Shown piece by piece: positions 46,673 to 57,677 of a stretch of 64,000 nucleotides of DNA. The position numbers and the translations under genes are program-made. Position 1 is the stretch's first letter. Each line of letters opens with the position of its first letter. The notes under the pieces are model-generated. The model worked only from the letters and a program-made list of their open reading frames with translations. It was not told the DNA's origin and did not search any database. Source of the DNA: Lentzea alba (GTDB lineage Bacteria > Actinomycetota > Actinomycetes > Mycobacteriales > Pseudonocardiaceae); NCBI RefSeq assembly GCF_011067745.1, contig NZ_JAAMPJ010000010.1, positions 124,001 through 188,000 on the forward strand, in the 5' to 3' direction.

Positions 46673-47436
46673 CGATCCAGAAGAGGGAGGCGGCCGCCGA
46701 GCTGCTGCGCGTGGCGGAACGCGACCGCGTGCCGATCAAGCCGCTGGTCGAGCTGTATCCCGAGATCGACGTGGTGGACGCGTACGAGATCCAGCTGCTC
46801 AACGTCCGCCATCGCAACCGCGACGTGATCGGTCACAAGGTCGGGCTGTCGTCGTTGGCGATGCAGCAGATGATGGGTGTCGACGAACCGGACTACGGCC
46901 ACCTGCTCGACGACATGCAGCTCGCGGGCACGGCCGACGCGTCGGCGTACCTGTACCCGCGGGTCGAGGTGGAGATCGCGTTCCTGCTGGCTCGTGATCT
47001 GCCGGGTGAGGGCTGCACGGTCGAGGACGTGCTGGCCGCCACCGAGTTCGTCGCGCCGGCCATCGAGCTGATCGACAGCCGGATCGAGAACTGGCGGATC
47101 GGGCTGCAGGACACCATCGCGGACAACGCGTCGTCGGCCGGGTTCATGCTCGGCTCCGAACGCGTTCGTCCGTCCGAACTGGACATCGGCGCGGTGGCGG
47201 CGACCTTGCGCCGCAACGGTGAAGTGGTGGCCGAAGGACGTGGTGACGCGGTGCTCGGCGACCCGGCGATCGCGGTGGCGTGGCTGGCGGAGAAGGTCGC
47301 TTCGTTCGGCGTCCGGTTGCTGGCAGGCGACATCGTGCTGCCGGGATCGTGCACGCGGGCGATCGACGCGCGGCCGGGTGACGAGTTCCACGCCGAGTTC
47401 GCCGGACTTGGTTCTGTCGACCTGAAATTCGAATGA
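46666..47436 (+). CDS. hsaE: 2-hydroxyhexa-2,4-dienoate hydratase, HsaE
   Basis: 256 aa from GTG 46666, with AAGGAGG five bases upstream and 7 bases of overlap with the previous gene. The fumarylacetoacetase-like hydratase fold shows VIGHKVGLSSLAMQQMMGVDEPDYGHL, the metal-binding YPRVEVEIAFLLARDLPG and VAPAIELIDSRIENW. It hydrates the dienoate released by HsaD to 4-hydroxy-2-oxohexanoate, which HsaF then splits. Confidence 0.92.
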   Translation: MLTIQKREAAAELLRVAERDRVPIKPLVELYPEIDVVDAYEIQLLNVRHRNRDVIGHKVGLSSLAMQQMMGVDEPDYGHLLDDMQLAGTADASAYLYPRVEVEIAFLLARDLPGEGCTVEDVLAATEFVAPAIELIDSRIENWRIGLQDTIADNASSAGFMLGSERVRPSELDIGAVAATLRRNGEVVAEGRGDAVLGDPAIAVAWLAEKVASFGVRLLAGDIVLPGSCTRAIDARPGDEFHAEFAGLGSVDLKFE

Positions 47437-47445
47437 GGTGAACGG

Positions 47446-48324
47446 GTGAAGGCGGCCATCGTCGGCTCCGGCAACATCGGCACCGACCTGCTCTACAAGC
47501 TCCTGCGTTCCGAAGTGCTGGAACCTCGCTGGATGGTGGGCATCGACCCGGCCAGCGAGGGCCTCAAGCGCGCGGCGTCGCTGGGCCTGGAGGTCTCGGT
47601 CGACGGCGCGGAGTGGTTGCTGTGTCAGGACGAGCTGCCGGACGTCGTGTTCGAGGCGACGTCCGCGGCGGTGCACCGGGCGAACGCGCCGCGCTACGCC
47701 GAGGCCGGGATCCGGGCGATCGACCTGACCCCGGCCGCGGTCGGGCCGTACGTCGTGCCGCCGGTGAACCTGGGCGACCATCGCGACGCGCCCAACCTCA
47801 ACCTGATCACGTGTGGTGGCCAGGCCACCATTCCCGTGGTGTACGCGGTGTCCCGGGTCGTGCCGGTGTCGTACGCGGAGATCGTCGCGAGCGTGGCGTC
47901 GGTGTCGGCGGGACCGGGGACGCGGGCCAACATCGACGAGTTCACCCGCACCACCAGCCACGGGATCGAGGCGATCGGGGGAGCGGAACGCGGCAAGGCG
48001 ATCATCGTGCTGAACCCGGCGGACCCGCCGATGATCATGCGCGACACGATCTTCTGCGCGATCCCCGAGGACGCCGACCCGGATCTGATCACGGACTCGA
48101 TCGCCCGGATGGAGACCGACATCCGTTCGTACGTCCCGGGTTTCCGGTTGCTGAGCGAACCGCAGTTCGACGCCGGTCGCGTGTCGATCTTCGTGGAGGT
48201 CGCCGGTGCCGGTGACTTCCTGCCCGCGTACGCCGGGAACCTCGACATCATGACCGCCGCCGCGACCAAGGTGGGGGAGGAGATCGCCAATGCAGCTGCG
48301 GCTGACCGACACGTCACTGCGTGA
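47446..48324 (+). CDS. hsaG: Acylating aldehyde dehydrogenase, HsaG
   Basis: 292 aa, GAGGTGA before GTG 47446. NAD-binding [17 protein letters not shown] at the N-terminus and the catalytic Cys123 in [11 protein letters not shown]. It receives the aldehyde channelled from HsaF and makes the acyl-CoA (propionyl-CoA in ring A/B degradation). It forms a complex with HsaF, whose gene begins 35 bases before this one ends. Confidence 0.95.
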   Translation: MKAAIVGSGNIGTDLLYKLLRSEVLEPRWMVGIDPASEGLKRAASLGLEVSVDGAEWLLCQDELPDVVFEATSAAVHRANAPRYAEAGIRAIDLTPAAVGPYVVPPVNLGDHRDAPNLNLITCGGQATIPVVYAVSRVVPVSYAEIVASVASVSAGPGTRANIDEFTRTTSHGIEAIGGAERGKAIIVLNPADPPMIMRDTIFCAIPEDADPDLITDSIARMETDIRSYVPGFRLLSEPQFDAGRVSIFVEVAGAGDFLPAYAGNLDIMTAAATKVGEEIANAAAADRHVTA

Positions 48325-49296
48325 CGGCTCGCACCACAAGCGCCACCAGTTCACCGTCGAGGACGTGCGCTCGATCGTGGCGGCACTGGACGGCGCCGGG
48401 GTGCCGGTGATCGAGGTGACCCACGGCGACGGGCTCGGCGGGTCGTCGTTCAACTACGGCTTCAGTCTCACGCCTGAGCAGGACCTGATCAAGGTCGCGG
48501 TGGAGACCGCGACCCAGGCCAAGATCGCCGTGCTGATGCTGCCCGGGGTCGGCGTGAAGGACGACATCCTGGTGTCGCAGGACAACGGCGCCTCGATCGT
48601 CCGGATCGCCACGCACTGCACCGAAGCGGACGTCTCCGTCCAGCACTTCCAGCTGGCTCGCGAGCGTGGGCTGGAGACTGTCGGGTTCCTGATGATGGCC
48701 CATTCGCAACCGCCAGAGGCGTTGGCGAAGCAGGCGCGGATCATGGCGGACGCCGGTTGCCAGTGCGTCTACGTGGTGGACTCGGCCGGAGCCCTGGTGC
48801 TGGAACAGGTTTCCGATCGCGTCGAAGCGCTGGTCGCGGAACTGGGGGACGACGCCCAGGTCGGGTTCCACGGCCACGAGAACCTCGGCCTCAGCGTGGC
48901 GAACTCGGTGGCTGCCGCGAGGGCCGGCGCCAAGCAGATCGACGGCAGCGTGCGCGGATTCGGTGCGGGCGCGGGAAACACGCCCCTGGAAGCGTTCGTC
49001 GGCGTGTGCGACAAGCTCGGGTTCGAAACCGGCGTCGACTTCTTCAAGATCGTGGACGCGGCCGAGGACGTCGTCCGGCCCGTCATGCCCGAGGAGTGCC
49101 TGCTCGACCGGATGGCGCTGATGATGGGCTACGCGGGCGTCTACTCCAGCTTCCTCAAACACGCCTACACGCAGGCGCAACGCTATGGCGTGTCCGGCGC
49201 GCAGATCCTCATCCGGGCAGGCGAACGCCGGCTCGTGGGCGGGCAAGAGGACCAGCTGATCGACATCGCACTGGAGCTGAGCAGGGAGAAAGTCCG

Positions 49297-49300
<4 letters not shown>
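48290..49300 (+). CDS. hsaF: 4-hydroxy-2-oxovalerate/oxohexanoate aldolase, HsaF
   Basis: 336 aa. A DmpG-type TIM barrel with the metal and substrate residues in [35 protein letters not shown]-type region and [18 protein letters not shown]. The C-terminal communication domain contains [15 protein letters not shown]. It cleaves 4-hydroxy-2-oxohexanoate to pyruvate and propanal for HsaG. Overlaps hsaG by 35 bases and hsaA by 4. Confidence 0.95.
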
Positions 49301-52196
<2,896 letters not shown>

Positions 52197-52197
<1 letters not shown>

Positions 52198-52745
52198 TGC
52201 AGTCAGAAGTAGCCCGGTTCCGATCTGTTCTCGGACACTTCTGCACCGGGGTGACCGTGGTGACCGGCATGTCCGCGGACGGGCCGGTCGGGTTCGCCTG
52301 CCAGTCGTTCGCGGCTCTGTCGCTGGACCCGCCGCTGGTGCTGTTCTGTCCACAACGGACTTCGCGCAGCTGGGCGGCGATGGCGTCGTCCGGCGTGTTC
52401 TGCGTGAACGTGCTGGCGGAGGACCAGCGCGAGGTGTCGACGGTGTTCGGGAAGGCCGGCGCGGACAAGTTCGCCGGCGTGTCCTGGACCCCGTCGAGCA
52501 CCGGTGCTCCAGTGCTCGACGGGGCTCTGACGTGGGTGGACTGCCGGGTGTCGGTGGTGCACGACGCCGGCGACCACCACGTGGTCGTCGGCTCGGTCGT
52601 CGAGCTCGGCCCGACGCGCGAGGCACAGCCGCTGCTGTTCTACCGCGGCCGTTACGCCTCGCACGCCGAACTCGACACGCGCGGCTGGTCCGGCGAAGTG
52701 CTCGACAACCTGATGACGTGGCAACGCCAATCAGAGTGGATTTGA
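52197..52745 (+). CDS. hsaB: Flavin reductase of the 3-HSA monooxygenase, HsaB
   Basis: 182 aa from GTG 52197, which overlaps the hsaC stop (TAGTG). Flavin reductase-like FMN-binding fold: FRSVLGHFCTGVTVVTG, FACQSFAALSLDPPLVLFCP, GVFCVNVLAEDQREVS and the HHVVVGSVVELG strand. It supplies reduced flavin to HsaA. Last gene of this operon; its end overlaps the convergent methyltransferase gene by 15 bases. Confidence 0.94.
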
Positions 52746-53540
52746 GGCCGTGACCTGCCAACACGCGCCGGGCACGCGCACCTCGTCGCCGTGCACGAAC
52801 TCGTCGAACGCACCCCGGACCCGCGCCAGGATCTCGGCCGGGTCCTCGGCCTCCTTGAGAGCGCGGGAGATCGGGCCGAGGTTGCTGAGGTACGGCTCCA
52901 GCAACGCCTCGGGCATCGTGCAGATCCGGTCCACCGCGCTGATGTCGATCCCGCTCCACCCGGCCTGTTCGAGGATCCTCCGGGTCTTGGTGGCGTCGGC
53001 GAGGGCGAACGGTCCCGGCGCGTCGGGATCCGGTGCCGGCGCGTCCGGCAGCAACGACGCGGCGGCGCGCGTGGCCGTCGTCATGAACGGGTTCTCTTCC
53101 GGCGTTCGCCAGGTGATGAAGCACAGCTCACCGTCGGGCGTGGTGGCACGCAGCAGGTTCGCGAAGGCGGCGATCGGGTCGTCGAAGAACATGACCCCGA
53201 ACCGCGAGACGATCAGGCCGAAGCTCTCCTCGAACCGGTGGACCTGCGCGTCGGCCCGGACGAACTCGGCTTTTCCGTGCTCGCGCGCCGCGACCAGCAT
53301 CGACTCGGAGATGTCGACGCCGACGCAGCGGGCCCCGGTGGCCTCCGCGATCGCCCGCGTCACGGCTCCGGTGCCGCACCCGACGTCGAGCACCTGCTCG
53401 CGCGGCCGTGCCCGCGCGGCTTCGACGAGCAGGTCCTGGAACGGCCGAAGCACCAGGTCCACGATGTCCTGTGCGCGGGCCCAGCCCTTGCCCGCGTCGT
53501 TCCACCATTCGGCCTGGGCGCTGTTGACCTCTGATGTCAT
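52731..53540 (-). CDS. Class I SAM-dependent methyltransferase
   Basis: 269 aa from ATG 53540. Motif I VLDVGCGTGAVTRAIAEATG, then CVGVDISESML and FGLIVSRFGVMFFDDPIAAFANLLR. The UbiE/Methyltransf_11 pattern is clear but the substrate is unknown. It is divergent from a MerR regulator, and palindromes of the MerR type lie in the short intergenic region, so the regulator probably controls this gene. No specific steroid role is evident. Confidence 0.86.
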   Translation of the reverse strand: MTSEVNSAQAEWWNDAGKGWARAQDIVDLVLRPFQDLLVEAARARPREQVLDVGCGTGAVTRAIAEATGARCVGVDISESMLVAAREHGKAEFVRADAQVHRFEESFGLIVSRFGVMFFDDPIAAFANLLRATTPDGELCFITWRTPEENPFMTTATRAAASLLPDAPAPDPDAPGPFALADATKTRRILEQAGWSGIDISAVDRICTMPEALLEPYLSNLGPISRALKEAEDPAEILARVRGAFDEFVHGDEVRVPGACWQVTASNPL

Positions 53541-53557
53541 GCTCACACCGTCCCGCT

Positions 53558-53578
53558 TCAAGTCGGCTTGAGGTCAAG
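53558..53578. promoter_or_regulatory. MerR-type operator between methyltransferase and merR-like gene
   Basis: Two overlapping palindromes, TCAAGTCGGCTTGA (53558-53571) and CTTGAGGTCAAG (53567-53578), fill the gap between the divergent genes. On the minus strand a TTGACC promoter-like hexamer lies within them. This is typical of MerR regulators that act on the spacer of a divergent promoter. Confidence 0.55.
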
Positions 53579-53582
53579 TGTC

Positions 53583-53963
53583 GTGGACGAGATCGGAATC
53601 GGCGAGGTGGTGCGACGCTCCGGCGTGCCCGCGTCCACCCTGCGCTACTACGAGGAACGCGGCCTGATCACCTGTGTGCGCCGGCGGGGCCTCGCGCGGG
53701 TGTTCAGGACGAGCGTGCTGGAGCAGTTGGCGTTGATCGCGGTCTGCCGCTCGGCCGGGTTCTCGCTGGAGGAGATCCTGCTGATGTTCGCCCCGGACGG
53801 CCGCCCGAGCCCGAACCGCGCGATGCTCGCGGCCAAGGCGGACGAGCTGGACGCGACCATCCGCAAGCTCACGTCCATGCGCGACGACCTGCGGCACGCG
53901 GCAGCGTGCCCGGCACCGTCGCACATGGAGTGCCCGTCGTTCCGGAGGGTGCTGGGTCAGTAG
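53583..53963 (+). CDS. MerR-family transcriptional regulator
   Basis: 126 aa from GTG 53583; a TTG at 53568 would run through the palindromes. N-terminal MerR winged helix: IGEVVRRSGVPASTLRYYEERGLI, then RRGLARVFRTSVLEQLALIAVCRSAGFSLEEI, and a dimerisation coiled coil (AKADELDATIRKLTSMRDDLRHAA). The end carries two Cys (ACPAPSHMECPSF), an arrangement common in the SoxR/HTH-type subgroup of small MerR proteins, where it may sense oxidants or ligands. Confidence 0.88.
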   Translation: MDEIGIGEVVRRSGVPASTLRYYEERGLITCVRRRGLARVFRTSVLEQLALIAVCRSAGFSLEEILLMFAPDGRPSPNRAMLAAKADELDATIRKLTSMRDDLRHAAACPAPSHMECPSFRRVLGQ

Positions 53964-53966
53964 TGC

Positions 53967-54791
53967 TCACTTCGACCCCGCGGCGACCAGCTTCGCGGTG
54001 ATGGGTTCGAGCACGGTGACCAGCTCGTCGAGTTCGGCCGGCGACAGCGCGTCGTACGGCGGGGCGGCGAGCTCGTCGGTGAGGGCTTCGACGCGTTGCT
54101 GGAGCTCGCGTCCGGCGTCGGTGAACCGGCCGTCCACGACGAGTCCGCGCTCGCGCAGGCCGTCCACGACCTCGGCCAGCCGCTTCTTCGGCAGGTGGTG
54201 GATGCGCCCGAACGACTCCGGCGGGTGGATGCCCATCGCGATCGCGCTGAGGACGTGGGCCTCCGTGCCGCCGATGCGCGCGCTGACAAGAGCGGCGATG
54301 TGCCCGTCACCGCGGTGTTCGCGCAGCATGTTCGCCGAGTGCCACAGCCGCGCGACCGGGTCGCTCGGCACCGGAAGGCTGCGCAGTCCGGCGTACATGA
54401 TCCGGCCCGCGGTGGGGGCGCTCGTGGCGGCTTTGGTGACCAGGTCGGCGGCGCGCACCAGGCCGGGGGAGCTGACCAGTTCGTCGCCGAGGATCCGCCG
54501 CACGGAAGCCGCGCTGCCCCGTTCGCGGGCGGCGAGGGACGCCTCGGGCGTGATCTTCTCCCACGCGCTCGGGATGTGGCGCGCGGCCTCTCCGTCGGCG
54601 AAGCTGTAGAACGCGGCGTGCACCACCTCCGCCGGCACCCGGCCGAGCGGCGCGGCCCGGCTCGCGAAGTAGCCGGCCCAGTAGTTCGGGTGGCCGAGCG
54701 CCGCCAGCTCGTCACCGCACTCGTCGGCGAAGAAGGTGACCAGGCAGATCGGTTCCAGGAGATCGTGCAGCCGACGGGCGATGCTGGTCAC
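53967..54791 (-). CDS. SCO6745/SalK-type helical protein
   Basis: 274 aa from GTG 54791. The N-terminus RRLHDLLEPICLVTFFADECGDELAALGHPNYWAGYFASRAAPLG and the LWHSANMLREHRGDGHIAAL segment are characteristic of the actinobacterial SCO6745 family, whose C-terminus is a winged-helix-like region. Family function is unknown, though similar proteins occur near antibiotic and secretion loci. Three bases separate its stop from that of the convergent MerR gene. It starts 3 bases after the end of the putative immunity gene and may be cotranscribed with the type VII operon. Confidence 0.8.
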   Translation of the reverse strand: MTSIARRLHDLLEPICLVTFFADECGDELAALGHPNYWAGYFASRAAPLGRVPAEVVHAAFYSFADGEAARHIPSAWEKITPEASLAARERGSAASVRRILGDELVSSPGLVRAADLVTKAATSAPTAGRIMYAGLRSLPVPSDPVARLWHSANMLREHRGDGHIAALVSARIGGTEAHVLSAIAMGIHPPESFGRIHHLPKKRLAEVVDGLRERGLVVDGRFTDAGRELQQRVEALTDELAAPPYDALSPAELDELVTVLEPITAKLVAAGSK

Positions 54792-54794
54792 GGC

Positions 54795-55397
54795 TCACAG
54801 GCTCCAGACCTGGGGGGCCACGGTCACCGCGGCGGCTTGGTAGGGCGGTAGGAGCTTGCCCTCGACCACTACCTCGAGCGGCCACTTCTCCTGCAGCACC
54901 ACCCACAACCGCCCGGAGAGCCCGGCGAACGCGCCCAGCAGGTTCGCGTTCTCGTGCGCCTGCAACACGTACACCCACTTCGCCACGTCCGGCGCGCCGT
55001 CCAGCGGCTCACGCCAGGCCCGGCGCAACCGGCGGCCGCCGTGACGTGCGGCGTCGGCGGACAGCACTACGTCCGCCTTGCTCGGGTCCGGTGCCGAGGC
55101 AGGAGCCTGAGCGCTGAAGCGGTAGGGGACCGGTGGCACGTCGTCGATGCTCGGCACGGCGGCGAGGTCGTCGCTGTGCGGATCATCCAAAGTGGACGCG
55201 ATGAGCTCGCGTTCCTCGGCCGTGATGCCGATGTTCTCGTACGCCATGGACAGCAGCAGCGTCGCCTCGGCCTGCGCGGGCTCGCCACCGAAGTAGTCCT
55301 CGCGCACCGAACGCAGGGTGTCGTCGGCCAACCGGCCGGCGAGCCGCGCGCACAGGTCGGTGACCGTCGCGTAGGTCTTCACGTCCATGGTGTTCAT
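54795..55397 (-). CDS. Probable immunity protein of the EndoU toxin
   Basis: 200 aa, no family recognised. The ATG at 55397 overlaps the toxin stop (ATGA), the coupling usual for toxin-immunity pairs. There is no signal peptide or membrane segment. The N-terminal half is helical and acidic (LAGRLADDTLRSVREDYFGG, ITAEERELIASTLDDPHSDD) and the C-terminal half mixed (WVYVLQAHENANLLGAF, LWVVLQEKWPLEVVVEGKLLPP). Immunity function is inferred from position and from its cytoplasmic, acidic character opposite a basic nuclease domain. Confidence 0.6.
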   Translation of the reverse strand: MNTMDVKTYATVTDLCARLAGRLADDTLRSVREDYFGGEPAQAEATLLLSMAYENIGITAEERELIASTLDDPHSDDLAAVPSIDDVPPVPYRFSAQAPASAPDPSKADVVLSADAARHGGRRLRRAWREPLDGAPDVAKWVYVLQAHENANLLGAFAGLSGRLWVVLQEKWPLEVVVEGKLLPPYQAAAVTVAPQVWSL

Positions 55398-56182
55398 TTC
55401 TTCTTGTACGGGCCGAGATCGGTTTTGGTGACGTTACCCTGATCGTCCTGGACGATCCTGATGACACGGTCGCCCTTCGGGCCTTCCCAGGTCCAGCTGC
55501 CGTCACCACCGGCGGCGGGGTTGCTGTAGCGCGGCGGGTTGCCCTGCGGAATGCCCTGCGGCGCCGGGGTGGGGGCGGGCGGGTTGAGGATCACGCCGGG
55601 GTTCGTCGCGTCGGGCGGGAACGACGTGCGGATCTCGCCGTTCGACAGCACCGTGGTCCGGACGAGGACACCGTCGACCGTGCCCTCGTAGTTGTAGGCC
55701 CACGCCGGGTCGCCGTTGGCGTCCTTGGTGGGCATCGGGCCCGCCACCGGTTGTCCGGACTGGGTGACCTTGTGCGCGGCGTCGAGGATCTTGGCTTCGT
55801 CCCAGGACTTCGGGAACTCCGTCTTGTTCGAGAACCCCGTGCCCGCGAGGTGGCCGCCCTGTTTGCCGCCGTCGCCGTGGATGATGTGCTCTTTGGACGT
55901 CGCGCTGTGGTGGATGTCGTCGGCTTTGGGCGGCGCGGTCGGCTTGGTCGGCAGGGGTTTCTTGGTCGGCGGGGTGTTCTGGTTGCCCGGTTTGTTCGCC
56001 GGGGTGCCGGTGCTGCCCGAGCCACCACCGGGCGTGCCGGCCGAGGCGGACGCGGCGGCGGCTTTCGTCGCGCTGGTCAGACCCGCGCCCGCGTTGATGT
56101 TGCCGTGTTGCTGCGACGGCTTCTTCTTCGGCGTGCCCGGAGGGTTTCCGCCGCCGCCCGGAGTCCTGGGTTTCCCGGTCAT
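55394..56182 (-). CDS. Type VII secretion-associated EndoU nuclease toxin
   Basis: 262 aa. The first 90 residues are a low-complexity Gly/Pro/Thr/Lys region (MTGKPRTPGGGGNPPG, many GTP and PPTKK units). Residues 90-195 match the bacterial EndoU ribonuclease domain: SKEHIIHGDGGKQGGHLAGTGF with two candidate catalytic His residues, then FPKSWDEAKILDAAHKV, GTVDGVLVRTTVLSNGEIRTSFPP. A C-terminal tail (WTWEGPKGDRVIRIVQDDQ) follows. EndoU toxins cut RNA of rival cells. The genes upstream encode EspC- and WXG-type proteins, so export would be through a type VII system encoded elsewhere. Confidence 0.8.
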   Translation of the reverse strand: MTGKPRTPGGGGNPPGTPKKKPSQQHGNINAGAGLTSATKAAAASASAGTPGGGSGSTGTPANKPGNQNTPPTKKPLPTKPTAPPKADDIHHSATSKEHIIHGDGGKQGGHLAGTGFSNKTEFPKSWDEAKILDAAHKVTQSGQPVAGPMPTKDANGDPAWAYNYEGTVDGVLVRTTVLSNGEIRTSFPPDATNPGVILNPPAPTPAPQGIPQGNPPRYSNPAAGGDGSWTWEGPKGDRVIRIVQDDQGNVTKTDLGPYKKK

Positions 56183-56188
56183 CGAGCC

Positions 56189-56890
56189 CTACCCGTTCAG
56201 CAGCTTCATGAGGTTGGACAGGCTGTTGACCAGCGCCGTGGTGTAGGTGAGGATGCGCCCGGCCCACTTCACCACCGCCGCGACGATCTGCGGCACGATC
56301 GCCGGGATCGTGAACACCAAGATCGCTTCGGCGACCCACACGATCACCCTGGCCACCAGGTCGGCGATCAGGTCGCGGACGATCTCGCGGGTCATCTCGA
56401 CCAGGCCGCCCGCGCCCTCCGTCGCGGCCGCCATCGCCGCCGAGATCGCGGACAGCCCGCCGATGGCGTCCACGTTGTTGACCATCAGCCGCTGGTAGGC
56501 CTCCGACGCGGTCCCCTCCCAGCCGAGCAGGTCGCTCTCGAGGTCCGCGCGCAGGTCGGTGGCCATGTCGGCGAGCTCGGTCGCCATGTTGTTCCACGTC
56601 GCGGCGTGTGACCTGACGACGTCCTGCTTGCCGGTCAGTTCGTCGAGCATCTCGCGCAACGGCTCGAAGTACTCGATCGCCCAGCCGAGCCCGTTGGCGA
56701 GCAACGCGCTGATCGGGTCCATGACGGTCGACGCCACCTCGACGCCGAGCGACGCCCCGGCGATCGCGTCGTCGACCCAGCCCTCGCTCTTGATCGCGTC
56801 GACGAGCCCCTCGATGCTGTCCGCGAGGCTGGAGCCCGTCCAGACCTCGCGCGACGACTGGACCGGCGCGACCAGGGATCCTTCCGTCAC
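56189..56890 (-). CDS. WXG100-superfamily protein with hydrophobic C-terminal helices
   Basis: 233 aa from GTG 56890, overlapping the stop of the EspC-like gene (GTGA). A helical hairpin with W-E-G in LLGWEGTASEAYQRLM at its turn is the type VII substrate signature. It is followed by amphipathic and hydrophobic helices (LIADLVARVIVWVAEAILVF, IVPQIVAAVVKWAG). Such proteins are targeting partners or N-terminal modules of type VII effectors. Here it is a separate polypeptide 6 bases before the EndoU toxin gene. Confidence 0.82.
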   Translation of the reverse strand: MTEGSLVAPVQSSREVWTGSSLADSIEGLVDAIKSEGWVDDAIAGASLGVEVASTVMDPISALLANGLGWAIEYFEPLREMLDELTGKQDVVRSHAATWNNMATELADMATDLRADLESDLLGWEGTASEAYQRLMVNNVDAIGGLSAISAAMAAATEGAGGLVEMTREIVRDLIADLVARVIVWVAEAILVFTIPAIVPQIVAAVVKWAGRILTYTTALVNSLSNLMKLLNG

Positions 56891-57201
56891 TGCCCACCAC
56901 CTCCGGCCGCGCGGACCCGATCGGCGTTGTCCTGGTCGGCCGCCGCGTAGGTGTCGGCGCTCGCGCGCAGTTCCTTCGCGACGAGCTCGAGGTTGCGCTC
57001 GACGGTGGCGATCACGGCGTCGATGTCGGTGTGCCGGCCCTCCAGCACACCGGAGATCCACCCGCACAGCTTTCCGTACGCCTGGGTGTCGGCCGTGATG
57101 TGGGCGCTGGCGGACTTGACCTTCGCGAACCGCTGCTTGATCTTGTCGATGTTGGCGGCGTGCGAGCGCAGCTGTTCCGCTTCGACGTTGAACCCGGTCA
57201 C
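56887..57201 (-). CDS. EspC-like type VII secretion target protein
   Basis: 104 aa from GTG 57201. Predicted helical hairpin: FNVEAEQLRSHAANIDKIKQRF, then the turn LCGWISGVLEGRHTDIDAVI and a second helix ending YAAADQDNADRVRAA. The layout and the W-x-x-G turn fit the EspC/DUF2580 family of small secreted ESX substrates. GTGA overlaps at both ends show tight operon coupling. Confidence 0.82.
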   Translation of the reverse strand: MTGFNVEAEQLRSHAANIDKIKQRFAKVKSASAHITADTQAYGKLCGWISGVLEGRHTDIDAVIATVERNLELVAKELRASADTYAAADQDNADRVRAAGGGGQ

Positions 57202-57650
57202 CAGCGCTCCTCGGTGTAGATCTCGGCGCTGTCGTCGTCATCATCTCGTGGGGGTCGGCGGACGGGTTTCTCCTCTTCCACGCCCAGCGACCGGCTGACG
57301 CTCTCCACGATGGCGCGCCCCGCCGCGGTGTCGGTGCCGATGGTGTCCGCGACGATCTCCTTGGACCGCTGCGCGAGCTGCCTGCGCGCGTCGGCGAGCG
57401 TGGCCATGATCGCCGCCGCCACGGCCTCCGGGCTGGCCGGGGTGATCCGGTCGGTGAGCTTCAGGTTCACCATCGCGCCGGTCGAGTCGATGGTGACCTC
57501 GGCCATCCCCGCGGGGTCCTTCGCGACGATCCGCACCCCCTGCAGCTGCTGGCTCATCGACAACGTGTCGTCGGCCAGCTTGTCGATCCGGCCCTTCCAC
57601 GCGGCCAGGCGTTCGCGCGCGCCGTCCGGATCCAGGATGCGTTCGTCCAC
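57198..57650 (-). CDS. YbaB/EbfC-family protein (EspL-like) of the type VII operon
   Basis: 150 aa from GTG 57650. N-terminal coiled helix (GARERLAAWKGRIDKLADDTLSMSQQLQ), a central beta strand region (AEVTIDSTGAMVNLKLT) and a long C-terminal helix, the layout of YbaB/EbfC nucleoid proteins. An acidic tail (RRPPRDDDDDSAEIYTEE) is added. Homologues are frequent first genes of actinobacterial type VII effector operons and may act as chaperones for the secreted partner. First gene of the five-gene operon. Confidence 0.8.
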   Translation of the reverse strand: MDERILDPDGARERLAAWKGRIDKLADDTLSMSQQLQGVRIVAKDPAGMAEVTIDSTGAMVNLKLTDRITPASPEAVAAAIMATLADARRQLAQRSKEIVADTIGTDTAAGRAIVESVSRSLGVEEEKPVRRPPRDDDDDSAEIYTEERW

Positions 57651-57677
57651 GAGGCCGCAGTGTAGGCAGCGGAACGA

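Noticed and set aside
46588-48453. A 621-codon minus-strand open frame opposite hsaE and hsaG
   Set aside because: Low-complexity Arg/Asp/His product with no motifs, while the plus strand encodes two well-recognised enzymes with overlapping operon spacing.
53558-53571. TCAAGTCGGCTTGA considered as a KstR2 site
   Set aside because: The CAAG/CTTG halves are separated by four bases rather than the two of the KstR2 motif; a MerR operator explains it better.
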